DNA of 64,000 nucleotides from Luzula sylvatica. Taxonomy: Eukaryota; Streptophyta; Magnoliopsida; Poales; Juncaceae. Shown here piece after piece: positions 22,483 to 31,170 of this stretch. The notes below the pieces were generated by a model. That model had not been told where the DNA came from. It saw only the letters and a list, made by a program, of their open reading frames with translations, and made no database searches. Every line of letters begins with the position of its first letter. Position 1 is the first letter of the stretch. Where the stretch lies: NCBI GenBank assembly GCA_946800325.1, contig OX326959.1, positions 9,010,501-9,074,500 on the forward strand, written 5' to 3'. The position numbers were made by a program, and so were the translations under genes.

Positions 22483-25400
22483 AAGGACAATAGATGGAAA
22501 GCCGATTCTTCAAATTGTCCGCACAATTTGCATATTGTGTCATTTTGCCATCCTTTTTTTTGTAGTATGTCGCATGTATTCAACTTTTTCTCAAGGGCCA
22601 ACCAAAAGAAGATTTTGATCTTCGTCGGCACTTTTGTTTTCCATAATTGTTCTTGCCATCGTGATGTTATTCCGGGATTAATGAGGAAGTTGTATGCGTT
22701 CATGGCACTATATTCCCCGTCGGTTGACCATCGCCATGTTGTATTTAAGCCATTGGTTATTGTTGCGGCTCGGTATATAGGTATGAGCGTTTGGAGATTT
22801 GTGAGGAAGAAAGATAGTTTGTTTGTGGGATAATTCTCAAGCTCGAGAGTGTTGTGGATTCCATATAGATTGTTTAGACAATTTGTCCATAGGCTATCTT
22901 CATGTTTATCTAACCTCCATAGCGCCTTGAGAAGAAGCGCTTCATTTTTTATCTTGATATTCGGTATTGCCAAGCCTCCGAATTTTCTTGGCAAACAAAC
23001 TTTTGACCATTTTACTAGGCAATTTCCGGGATTGCACTTATCGCTCCCTTTCCATAGAAAAGTTCTCATTACTTTGTTTATTTCATTAATTACCCATATT
23101 GATAACTTAATGGATTGCATTTGGTAGATAGGTATCGATGCTAGAGTGGCTTGTATTAGGGTCAATCTCCCGCCCAAAGATAATAGTTTGCCTTTCCAAT
23201 TAGCTACTTTGTCTTGGATTTTTTTAATTAGGGGTAAGAATATTATTTTTCTTGGCTTCTTCGCCGAGAGTGTGGTACCGAGGTATTGGATCGGTAACTC
23301 TCTTTTGTTACATTTTGTTATTCTTTTGATTACCTCCTCTAGCTCGGACGGGATATTTATTGGCGAGAAACTTGTTTTTTCCCAATTGATCGTCAATCCC
23401 GTTATTTGTGTGAAAAATTCCATGGCCTTGCTTATTATTTTGAGGTTGTTCGGGTGAGCTTCAACGAATAGGAGAGTATCGTCGGCGTATTGTAGGATCC
23501 TTGACCGCACATTTGTTGAACACGTCAATAGTGGGTCGATATTGTTTATGATTCTTTGAAAGGTGTCAATCGCCCAATTAAAGAGTAGAGGCGATAGCGG
23601 GTCGCCTTGTCGTAGTCCTCTTTGGTGGAAGAAATAAGGTGATTGTTCTCCATTTATTTTGATTGAAGAAGAAGATGAGATGAGGAGGTTTTTTATCCAT
23701 AAGATCCATTTTGGCGGGAAACCTCTAACTCTAAATAGTTCAAGCAAGAAATCCCAAGATACATTGTCAAAAGCCTTTTTAATGTCTATTTTCATCATGA
23801 TGGCCGGGATTTTGTTTTTGGTGTAGTAGTTGACATATTCTCTTGCTACGAGTGTTGAATCCGTCGTGGATCTTCCTTTAATAAATGCGGATTGGTTTAT
23901 GCCTAAAAGCTCGGGTAGTATAGGTTGTAGTCTAGAGGCCAAGATTTTTGTGATAATTTTAATCGGTGTGTTTATTACACTAATTGGTCTATAGTCCTCA
24001 ATTGCCTTTGCCCCCTCGATTTTCGGAATAAGCGTTATGTTTGCTTGATTTATTCTCCATATGTCTAGTTTGTTTTCTTGGAAGTCATCTATCAAATTTA
24101 TGAACTCCGACTTGATGTCGTTCCAAAGAATTTGTATGTACTCGGCCGGTAGTCCGTCCGGTCCCACGGATTTTCTCTTTTTTATTTGATGTATTGTTTT
24201 TGTGATTTCTATATGTTGGATCGGAGCCACTAAAGGATTTAGAGTTTGTTGGTCGAGGGGCGAGTTCCAAAACATCGTGAGGTCCGCCACGCATGGTTGT
24301 GATGAATTCCCTAAGGTGTTTTTGTAGTGGTTGTAGAAGGCATCAAGTATCAATATTGGGTCACTTATGGTTTGTCCGTTTAGGGAGACGGTCGATATGA
24401 AATTTCTATTTCTTCTCGCCGTCGCCAAAGCATGGAAATATGCCGTGTTGTGGTCTCCAAATTTAATCCACTTGGCGGAGCTTCTTTGTTGCCATTTTGT
24501 TTCGGATTGGATAGCAAGTTCTTGCGCCTTCGTTTTTATTTGAATTTTAAGGTTGGTTTCTATATTTGTTAAAGGTCTATTTTCTTCTAAGAGATCGAAT
24601 AGTTGTAAGCTTTTTTTGCATATTTCTAAGTTGCTATCCGGGTTGTTGATGTTGGTGGCGGCCCAATCGGCCAGAGTCTTGGAGGCTTTTGTTAGTTTGT
24701 TTATGAATGTCTTCGCCGATATATTGCTTTGTTGTGTCGCAATCCAAGTTTGTACAAAGATGGTTTTAGCCTCGTTTTTTTGTAGCCATGATCTTTCTAA
24801 TCTAATTTGTCTCGAGATGGTTGAACTCGGTATTGAAAAGGATAATTTTAGAGGGGAGTGGTCTGACGTTGTTCTTGGTAATTCTTTCGTTTCTATGATT
24901 AAATTTTGTGTTAGGAAGTGTTGTGAAATTAGGGCTCTGTCTAGTTTGGAATGAACCGGGTTGGGTGTGTTATTAGTCCATGTGAAGTCTCTAGCCGTTA
25001 GTGATACCTCTCCTAAGTTCATTTCCGAGATGAAATCGTTGAATGATAAAATATGGTTTGGGAGATGTCCATTACCGGTTGATTCGTTCGTTGATCGGAT
25101 AAGGTTGAAATCCCCTAGTACTACCCATGGTAGCTCGGATGGATTGATGAGTTTCATTTCTTCTAAAAAAGCTTCTTTTTCATTGTTATGTGTGGGACCA
25201 TAGACATTTGTTAAGATGAATGTGAAGCCATTATTTAGAGATAGAGTTGAGGATATTGAGTGAGTTAGTTCGAGGTGATTTTTCAAGGTGAAGTCGTCGG
25301 ACCAAGATGTTAAGAGACCCCCACGGGAACCGATTGCATTTTTGTGTGCGAAAGAATTTATATGTGGTGGACAAACTTTTTTCATATCAAAAAAGGATGT

Positions 25401-25547
25401 GGCATTTAATTTTGTTTCTTGCATACAAAAGATGTTGCAATTAGAGTTTCTAGTTGTGTCTTTAACTAGTTTGCATTTGCCATCTTGTCCTAGACCTCTT
25501 ACATTCCAAAATAAAATCGCTAGAAAATTAAAAAGTTTTAGCTGCAT
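22431..25547 (-). CDS. LINE ORF2: endonuclease, reverse transcriptase, zf-RVT
   Basis: 1,038 codons. The apurinic-like endonuclease domain occupies about residues 13-240 (FWNVRGLG, CMQETKL, LGDFN and SDHSPL motifs). Reverse transcriptase spans about 465-800 (VGPDGLPAEY, DYRPISVINTP, QSAFIKGRS, MKIDIKKAFDNVSWDF, RQGDPLSPLLF and the catalytic LQYADDTLLF). A zinc-binding zf-RVT domain lies near 930-1010 (CDILQKKGW...CKLCGQFEESAFHLLSLC). It nicks target DNA and copies its own RNA. All catalytic motifs I can check are present; only the extreme C-terminus is cut by a frameshift at 22437-22442, so activity is doubtful but not excluded. It is antisense to the host LHT gene. Confidence 0.93.
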   Translation of the reverse strand: MQLKLFNFLAILFWNVRGLGQDGKCKLVKDTTRNSNCNIFCMQETKLNATSFFDMKKVCPPHINSFAHKNAIGSRGGLLTSWSDDFTLKNHLELTHSISSTLSLNNGFTFILTNVYGPTHNNEKEAFLEEMKLINPSELPWVVLGDFNLIRSTNESTGNGHLPNHILSFNDFISEMNLGEVSLTARDFTWTNNTPNPVHSKLDRALISQHFLTQNLIIETKELPRTTSDHSPLKLSFSIPSSTISRQIRLERSWLQKNEAKTIFVQTWIATQQSNISAKTFINKLTKASKTLADWAATNINNPDSNLEICKKSLQLFDLLEENRPLTNIETNLKIQIKTKAQELAIQSETKWQQRSSAKWIKFGDHNTAYFHALATARRNRNFISTVSLNGQTISDPILILDAFYNHYKNTLGNSSQPCVADLTMFWNSPLDQQTLNPLVAPIQHIEITKTIHQIKKRKSVGPDGLPAEYIQILWNDIKSEFINLIDDFQENKLDIWRINQANITLIPKIEGAKAIEDYRPISVINTPIKIITKILASRLQPILPELLGINQSAFIKGRSTTDSTLVAREYVNYYTKNKIPAIMMKIDIKKAFDNVSWDFLLELFRVRGFPPKWILWIKNLLISSSSSIKINGEQSPYFFHQRGLRQGDPLSPLLFNWAIDTFQRIINNIDPLLTCSTNVRSRILQYADDTLLFVEAHPNNLKIISKAMEFFTQITGLTINWEKTSFSPINIPSELEEVIKRITKCNKRELPIQYLGTTLSAKKPRKIIFLPLIKKIQDKVANWKGKLLSLGGRLTLIQATLASIPIYQMQSIKLSIWVINEINKVMRTFLWKGSDKCNPGNCLVKWSKVCLPRKFGGLAIPNIKIKNEALLLKALWRLDKHEDSLWTNCLNNLYGIHNTLELENYPTNKLSFFLTNLQTLIPIYRAATITNGLNTTWRWSTDGEYSAMNAYNFLINPGITSRWQEQLWKTKVPTKIKIFFWLALEKKLNTCDILQKKGWQNDTICKLCGQFEESAFHLLSLCSYTIAVWRNIERKKS

Positions 25548-25815
25548 AATAAAATAAAGGGAAGATACATTGCCCTAATGGCGTCGCCTTAATGGCTTTG
25601 CTGACTCTATCAGCTCAGGGATCTAAGTACCCGCTCTCGGGCCATAGACCTCTTCTTCATCCCTATAGTCGATCAATTGTTCGTCCTCTTCTTCAAAATC
25701 AAATTTTCCTACGTTATCTGCATGTGCATTAAGAGTTAGATTGATGGTTGAGAAAGCATGGTAGGAAGGCAGTACTAAATCTGATTTAGAGTAAAACATC
25801 ACTGACTTCTTAAAG

Positions 25816-28185
25816 TCATTTAATTTTTCTTTTGTTTTGGTCGGGCCTACATCTGAGTTGGCTTTTGAGGGTATATTTTTTTTTTTTTATATTGAGGTTT
25901 TTGTTGGGCCACAGCCCATTCTTTAGAAAATTTGGTTTTAAGAAATTGAAAGGTCTCTGTTTTAACTGAGATTTTGGTAGAGTTTTTTGAGTGGTTTTGA
26001 GTGTTTCTTCTTCAGGCTTCATCCCGCACAACAGTCTTATATGGTTTATTTGTTCTTCTTTTAATCCCTCAGGATTTTGTGCCTCTATTTCTAATGCCTT
26101 TATGTAGTTGATAGGTTTGATTTTTGTTTTGGTCATGTTTTGCTTCCTTGTTTTTTTTAACTGGGGCACCACTTCCGTCCCATCCAAAAATTTAGTTTTC
26201 TTAATTAATCTTTGCGATTTCCTACTAAGCGAGATAGATGAGAATGGAGTTTTTGTTTTGCGTTTTTTTGGAGTTCCTTTGTTTATTTTTTTTGATGGTT
26301 TTGGTGGTTTAAAATCGTCATTTGTGGGTTTATTTGGACATCTTTCAGATATTAAGTTATTAATTGGAGGAGGGAATGATGGTGGGCCTACATAAAGAAT
26401 TATAGCTTTTGATAGATTAAAAGAGTCCATACCATTATTTTCCTGCTGGGCCGGGATTATTGGGCTTTGAGTGAGCTTGCTTTTCCCTTTAATGATCCAT
26501 TTCTCCTTTTCTTTGCGTGTGAATTTGGAGGATGTCTGATAGTTGTGCTCTTGTTGCTTTTGAGCTGTCCCATCCCCATTAAAACCCACTACTTCTCGTG
26601 TCATTCCATCTTTAATGGATGCATTTAATTCTTCTGACTTTTTATTATTCCCAGACTCGTTGAGATGACCCGCTTGTTCTTTCGAGGCTGAGATGATCAT
26701 TCTTTTTGAACTCTGACTGTTCCATCCTTCTGTCGCTCTTTGTACGACCTGAGCTACCTCGTCAGTGAAACGAAGCTGCCCCTCTACCGTACTTGGCTGC
26801 AGGATGTTAGTACCTTGCGTGTCAGGTTCTTGTTCGCCTTGGTTGTCGTCCATGGCGATTGCCGTTAGGGTTTGCAACTGGTCCGCCAGGTTTTTGTTTT
26901 CTGCTTTGGAGAGGTTGTCCGAGAAGACGTAAGGCGCCAGTCTGTCTTTTTCTGCCGACGGAGGAGCTAGAGTCCAGAGCTTGTATAAAACCGTCTTCCA
27001 TGTTGGTGCGTCAGCTCGGTTAGCTTTTTTCCTCGCGGGGTTGATTTCCGACGAATCATGCGAGTCGTTGATGTCCGACTGGATACATCCTCCCGGTATC
27101 CTTGGTGTTGAGGAAGATGAGTTAGAGGAGATCTGTGTGGGACTTTTTGGCTCGAATCGAAATTTGTCTAGGTATGCTTTCTGGTAGTGCATTTGAGTTG
27201 GTGTTGAATCCGGAGGCCTGTAATAATAGTGCCTTTCGTCGAGCACCGTTTTTGGCTTAATTATTATGTCGCTCATGTAACCATGACCGAGTAATCCCAC
27301 CTCAGCGGGGTACCAAGCCAGATTATGACTCGCGACGAGGATTGATAGCGGATTCATGGATTGCATGTTGGTGAAGGGTTTGTGGTCTATGAGGATTCCA
27401 AAAGGTTGCGCAATATTTTCGAGTTCTCGCTGGCACCAGCAGTGTGGAGGCACATTATACAAATCAACCCAAACGAGATGTTCGTAATATACGACCTTAA
27501 CCCCCACGGCCGGTGTCCAAGGGAAGCAGATGAATCCGAATTTTCTAAACGGATCTGTCTTTGCAAGGATGAAATCTCGCCTATCGAGTCCGGGTGGTAG
27601 TGTGAGGAGATATTTCTTATCAGTCCAATACACAAGATCCACCGGTTCCTGCCAATCTTCGCAATCTAGTACGAGATTCCTGATAGAGTTGAGATCGTGG
27701 TTGTCGACCCGTTCTCCATCGATTATTACTGCTCGATTAAGTTTCCGAAATTCTGACCTATTCTCTTCTTTATCCTGAATGTGGACATAAGCTTTTTTGA
27801 TCTGAGTTGGAGGCATTACCTCATTTGCTGGTCTCCCTTTTGGTTGCATTGCATTGAAAGATGCGAAGCGCGCCAATCTCGTTGTGCATGCACCGTAGAG
27901 GTGACCCGGTTTGTAGCAGTACGCACACGCCTTAGGGTTTCTGCAGTCGACTGTTTCGTGCCCGAATTGAACGCATCTAAGGCAAAGGCCAGCCCATGAA
28001 TGGTGGTTAGGATCCGGCGGGAAAATAGGTCGTATTTTCGGTGTTCTGGGTCCTCTTGCCGGAGGAGAGTGTGGACGTTTCCTTCTTGCGGGGGTGTTCT
28101 CGGTCGGTACGCCTCGTCGTTCCTTTCTGAACTGGTTTCCAGTCCATGGCTGGTTTGTAATGTTTGTATATGTCTTTATCACCAT
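25816..28185 (-). CDS. LINE ORF1: zinc-knuckle RNA-binding protein
   Basis: 789 codons. Two CCHC knuckles lie at residues 68-81 (C-x2-C-x4-H-x4-C) and 87-100 (same spacing), followed by a DUF4283-like, RRM-type region at about 150-330 and a long basic, low-complexity C-terminal half with several Lys-rich stretches. It is the nucleic-acid chaperone of the LINE ribonucleoprotein. The order, knuckles before the RRM-like domain, is the reverse of the usual plant ORF1 order. A second minus-strand frame (28426-28007, starting in the purine-rich leader and containing MVPMGDGWTQV) overlaps the start; the original N-terminus may lie there with one frameshift near 28180. Confidence 0.85.
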   Translation of the reverse strand: MVIKTYTNITNQPWTGNQFRKERRGVPTENTPARRKRPHSPPARGPRTPKIRPIFPPDPNHHSWAGLCLRCVQFGHETVDCRNPKACAYCYKPGHLYGACTTRLARFASFNAMQPKGRPANEVMPPTQIKKAYVHIQDKEENRSEFRKLNRAVIIDGERVDNHDLNSIRNLVLDCEDWQEPVDLVYWTDKKYLLTLPPGLDRRDFILAKTDPFRKFGFICFPWTPAVGVKVVYYEHLVWVDLYNVPPHCWCQRELENIAQPFGILIDHKPFTNMQSMNPLSILVASHNLAWYPAEVGLLGHGYMSDIIIKPKTVLDERHYYYRPPDSTPTQMHYQKAYLDKFRFEPKSPTQISSNSSSSTPRIPGGCIQSDINDSHDSSEINPARKKANRADAPTWKTVLYKLWTLAPPSAEKDRLAPYVFSDNLSKAENKNLADQLQTLTAIAMDDNQGEQEPDTQGTNILQPSTVEGQLRFTDEVAQVVQRATEGWNSQSSKRMIISASKEQAGHLNESGNNKKSEELNASIKDGMTREVVGFNGDGTAQKQQEHNYQTSSKFTRKEKEKWIIKGKSKLTQSPIIPAQQENNGMDSFNLSKAIILYVGPPSFPPPINNLISERCPNKPTNDDFKPPKPSKKINKGTPKKRKTKTPFSSISLSRKSQRLIKKTKFLDGTEVVPQLKKTRKQNMTKTKIKPINYIKALEIEAQNPEGLKEEQINHIRLLCGMKPEEETLKTTQKTLPKSQLKQRPFNFLKPNFLKNGLWPNKNLNIKKKKYTLKSQLRCRPDQNKRKIK

Positions 28186-29538
28186 GCATGGTGGAATTGT
28201 AGGAGAGAAAGTTTGTTGTTTTTTTGTATTGGTTTCGTTTTCTGTGTGTGTATCTATTGGTGGGTGGTTTATATGGAGTTACTGGTGTTGTACGAATGTA
28301 CTGTACCTGAGTCCAGCCATCTCCCATTGGAACCATTTTTCTCTTAGCTCTCCATTGGAAGTCTCCATTTGTGTGATCTCCATGGAGTCGCCCTTTTCCT
28401 CTCTCTCTTTCTCTCTCTCTCTCCATGTCTATAACACGAGTTTCTCGAATCTTATATGTTGGTAATACACTAACATATTTTCTTTGGAAAATTTACTAAA
28501 ATCTCGTAATTACGAAGATGATGTTGACTTGATATTTTCTTGTTTTTGTAGCATTTACAATAATTGTTGCGATATGTTTGCCATTATTCGACGAGCTACA
28601 AGCATTCTCTGGAGGGTTTGTATTTGCCTCTACAACCTTTTTAGTAAGTTCAAAAAATTGTTTGTTTTAAATGATATAAAGTATTGACATTGTTATATTA
28701 TAACGTATTTTTTTTATGGTAGCTTCCGTGCATTATGTGGCTACGCATTTACAAACCGAAAAGATACAGCCTCTCTTGGTTCGCTAATTGGGTAAACTTT
28801 TATCTCGACTCGACGATAAATTTAATGGAATTTCATATTAAACTCTTTTTTTTTTCTCCGTGACTTTTTAGGGTTGTATCGTCTTCAGTTTAATATTGAT
28901 GATTTTGGCACCCATATTGGAGCTATGCGACAAATTGTGAACAAAGTAAAGGATAATAAACATCACTGGTTTAATCCAAAATAAATCACGAGCTCAAATT
29001 TTCTTAATCTTGAATTGATACAAAAAAAACATGAAATTCATGCATTATGTTATTTGTGATCAAATTTCTTTGTGTGCTGTTGCTTGATTTGTTGTCGACA
29101 AAAATCTCGAGTTCGAAACGCTGTTTTCCATTTATTTTCATTAATTCAAGTCCTAATCTCAGTCAAAATTATCGAGCCAACCAATTACACACACAAATCA
29201 TTCAAAAACAATTATCAAAGAGCAACTAAATTGACTAAATGGAACAACAAAAAAATACGAGTCCATTTTCGCTCCAATCTCCAACAACGTGCATTTCTAC
29301 AATTTTTCACAAACATTTAAAAAAAAAAAAAAACTAGCCTCAATCCGAAGCAAGGCTCCATTAAAATCCCACCACCCCTTCGTGTACAACCAAGTTAATA
29401 TAATAAACTCACCTAATTAGGTTATAATTCCCATTTAATAATAATATAACACTGATCGAACCGACAATCTAAACCACAGTCTAGTCTATTTCACCCTCCT
29501 CCACATCATCAACCGTCAGATATTAAAAAAAAAAAAAA

Positions 29539-29969
29539 AATTACTCTCCTCCAAAATATACCCACCGAATTCCCCATTATTTAGTTATTACGTTCAATTA
29601 TCGTGATAATTAAGATATATAATTAAATATTCATTAAATTTTATTCCAATTTATGAATTCGAATAAATATTAATTATGTATTAAGTTAACAGTTAACAGC
29701 TAACATGTAATAGTTATTATTTTAATTAAATATACTAATTATAACATAGAGATGTTATGATAAAATTTGGATAATTTCGGTTAGTATATTTAATTAAAAT
29801 GATAACCAGTACATGTTAGTTGTTAACTTAATATATAATTAATATTTATTCGAATTCATAAATTTGAATAAATTTTAATGAATATTTAATTATATGTTTT
29901 ATTTATCACGTTAATTAAATGTAAGAGTTCAATAATTGAGAATTCGACAGGTATATTTTGGAGGAGAAT
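29539..29969. mobile_element. Foldback miniature, family F, copy 1
   Basis: The left arm ATTACTCTCCTCCAAAATAT...CACCGAATTCCCCATTATTTAG is mirrored by GAGAATTCGACAGGTATATTTTGGAGGAGAATAA at the right. Almost the whole 430 bp is one imperfect inverted repeat including AAGTTAACAGCTAACATGTA. It is directly followed by a second copy, and CAACCGTCAGATATTAAAAA precedes both (29507, 29991). No coding potential. Confidence 0.82.
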
Positions 29970-30017
29970 AAAATTTTTATATATTTTTTTCAACCGTCAG
30001 ATATTAAAAAAAAGAAA

Positions 30018-30447
30018 AAAATTACTCTCCTCCAAAATGTACCCACCGAATTCTCCATTATTTAGTTATTACGTTCAATTATCGTGATAATTAAGATATA
30101 TAATTAAATATTCATTAAAATTTATTCAAATTTATGAATTCGAATAAATATTAATTATGTATTAAGTTAACAGCTAACATGTACTGGTTATCACTTTAAT
30201 TAAATATATTAACCGAAATTATCCAAATTTTATCATAGCATATATATGTTCTAATTAGTATATTTAATTAAAATAATAACTATTACATGTTAGCTGTTAA
30301 CTTAATACATAATTAATATTTATTCGAATTCATAAATTTGAATAAATTTTAATGAATATTTAATTATATGTTTTAATTATCACGTTAATTAAATGTAATA
30401 ATTCAATAATAGAGAATTCGGCAGGTACATTTTGGAGGAGAGTAATT
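30018..30447. mobile_element. Foldback miniature, family F, copy 2
   Basis: Same architecture as copy 1 and in the same orientation. It starts ATTACTCTCCTCCAAAATGT and ends ACATTTTGGAGGAGAGTAAT, so the outer 20 bases are perfect inverted repeats. Further partial or tandem members lie at 34895-35115 and 36100-37370. Confidence 0.85.
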
Positions 30448-30830
30448 TTTTTTTTTTTTAATTTGAAAAAATATGGAAAATGTTGTACAAACCCCTGTTT
30501 TCCCAGCACTCTTGATGTGCTGGCATGAGTATTCAACCATGCAACAGGTGTTAAACCATGTGCATGGAGATATTTATGTGTTCAACCTTAATGATGACAG
30601 ACATCAAATCAAGGCTTCACTCCCGACAACTCCACGCATGCCTGTCAATTCCTTTCTTCTCTCCACAATTCCTTCCCCATTCAAAATCTACATCCCCCTC
30701 TCACTTTTCTTCTTCTTTCATCAATGGCAGATCTTGAAATCTGCATCTCCTCTCCATCTTGAAATCTGCATCTCCTCACTTTTCTTCTTCTTTCATCAAA
30801 ATCTACATCCCCCCCCTCCAGGCGAAGAAG

Positions 30831-31170
30831 GAAGAAGTAAAAAGAATCTATTGTGGATGTGTTACTCAGCTGGAACTTACGATGTGTCATCCAAGACTGG
30901 AGGTCCTTTCGGTACGATGAAGCACGAAGCTGAGCTGGCTCACGGTGCAAACAATGGTCTGGTAATCGCTGTTAGACTTCTGGAGCCGATCAAGGAGCAG
31001 TTCCCCATCCTCTCATATGCCGACTTCTATCAGGTAATACGAGATCATCTATCAGTAGTGAAATCCTATTATTCCTTTATATTTTGGATATTTATTCTTT
31101 AATCGTGTGATTACAGCTTGCTGGAGTGGAGGCCGTTTATCTAACCGGTGGACCTGTTGTTCCCTTCGAC
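30831..31170 (+). pseudogene. Ascorbate peroxidase fragment (two exons)
   Basis: Two exon-like blocks, about 30831-31033 and 31117-31170, have GT..AG borders and encode [47 protein letters not shown] and LAGVEAVYLTGGPVVPF. This is the central part of a cytosolic ascorbate peroxidase, the heme enzyme that reduces H2O2 with ascorbate. The distal catalytic His of the LAWHSAGT motif is absent: the sequence reads LWMCYSAGT, a Tyr in its place with two extra codons. Neither the N-terminal exons nor the heme-ligand His region was found, and the second block runs into a stop (31187). It is a relocated or captured fragment, surrounded by repeats. Confidence 0.85.

Larger units (their letters stand above)
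21952..28438 (-). mobile_element. Near-full-length L1-type LINE in LHT copy 2
   Basis: The element is flanked by the 15-bp target duplication AGTTTCTCGAATCTT (21937-21951 and 28439-28453). The left edge is a T-run (the antisense of a poly(A) tail), then a short hairpin ATACC-AAGA-GGTAT about 12 bp before the tail. The right edge is a purine-rich 5' UTR (GAGAGAGAGAAAGAGAG on the sense strand). It encodes ORF1 with zinc knuckles and ORF2 with endonuclease, reverse transcriptase and zf-RVT. The clean duplication and mostly open frames indicate a fairly recent insertion. Confidence 0.95.
19164..28984 (+). pseudogene. LHT-type transporter copy 2, split by a LINE
   Basis: Exons: 19164-19309, 19396-19794, 21405-21795, 21854-21951 plus 28454-28461 (one exon split by the LINE), 28552-28643, 28723-28791, 28872-28984. 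Exons 1-3 are open and phase-matched (936 nt); exon 2 has five extra codons relative to copy 1 near the CPRGRVNCK stretch. Exon 4 is interrupted by a 6.5 kb antisense LINE with a 15-bp duplication of exon sequence; joined, its length would be the family's 106 nt. Exon 7 has two extra bases (CCCATAT for CCCAT, near 28913), giving a premature TGA at 28938-28940 against an original stop at 28982-28984. The frameshift alone might be tolerated since only the tail is lost, but the LINE is not. A truncated protein of about 320 residues could be made if transcribed. Confidence 0.92.

Noticed and set aside
22441..28465. Many + strand ORFs of 60-155 codons
   Set aside because: They are antisense shadows of the LINE ORF1 and ORF2; their translations show no family and low conservation signs.
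19164..28984. LHT copy 2 kept active by splicing out the LINE
   Set aside because: The LINE lies within exon 4, not an intron, and its edges (T-run and target duplication) provide no obvious donor and acceptor that would restore the frame.
30473..30830. ORF start upstream of the peroxidase exons as a real N-terminus
   Set aside because: It starts at the edge of a foldback miniature and includes a pyrimidine-rich duplicated tract; it does not resemble the APX N-terminus.
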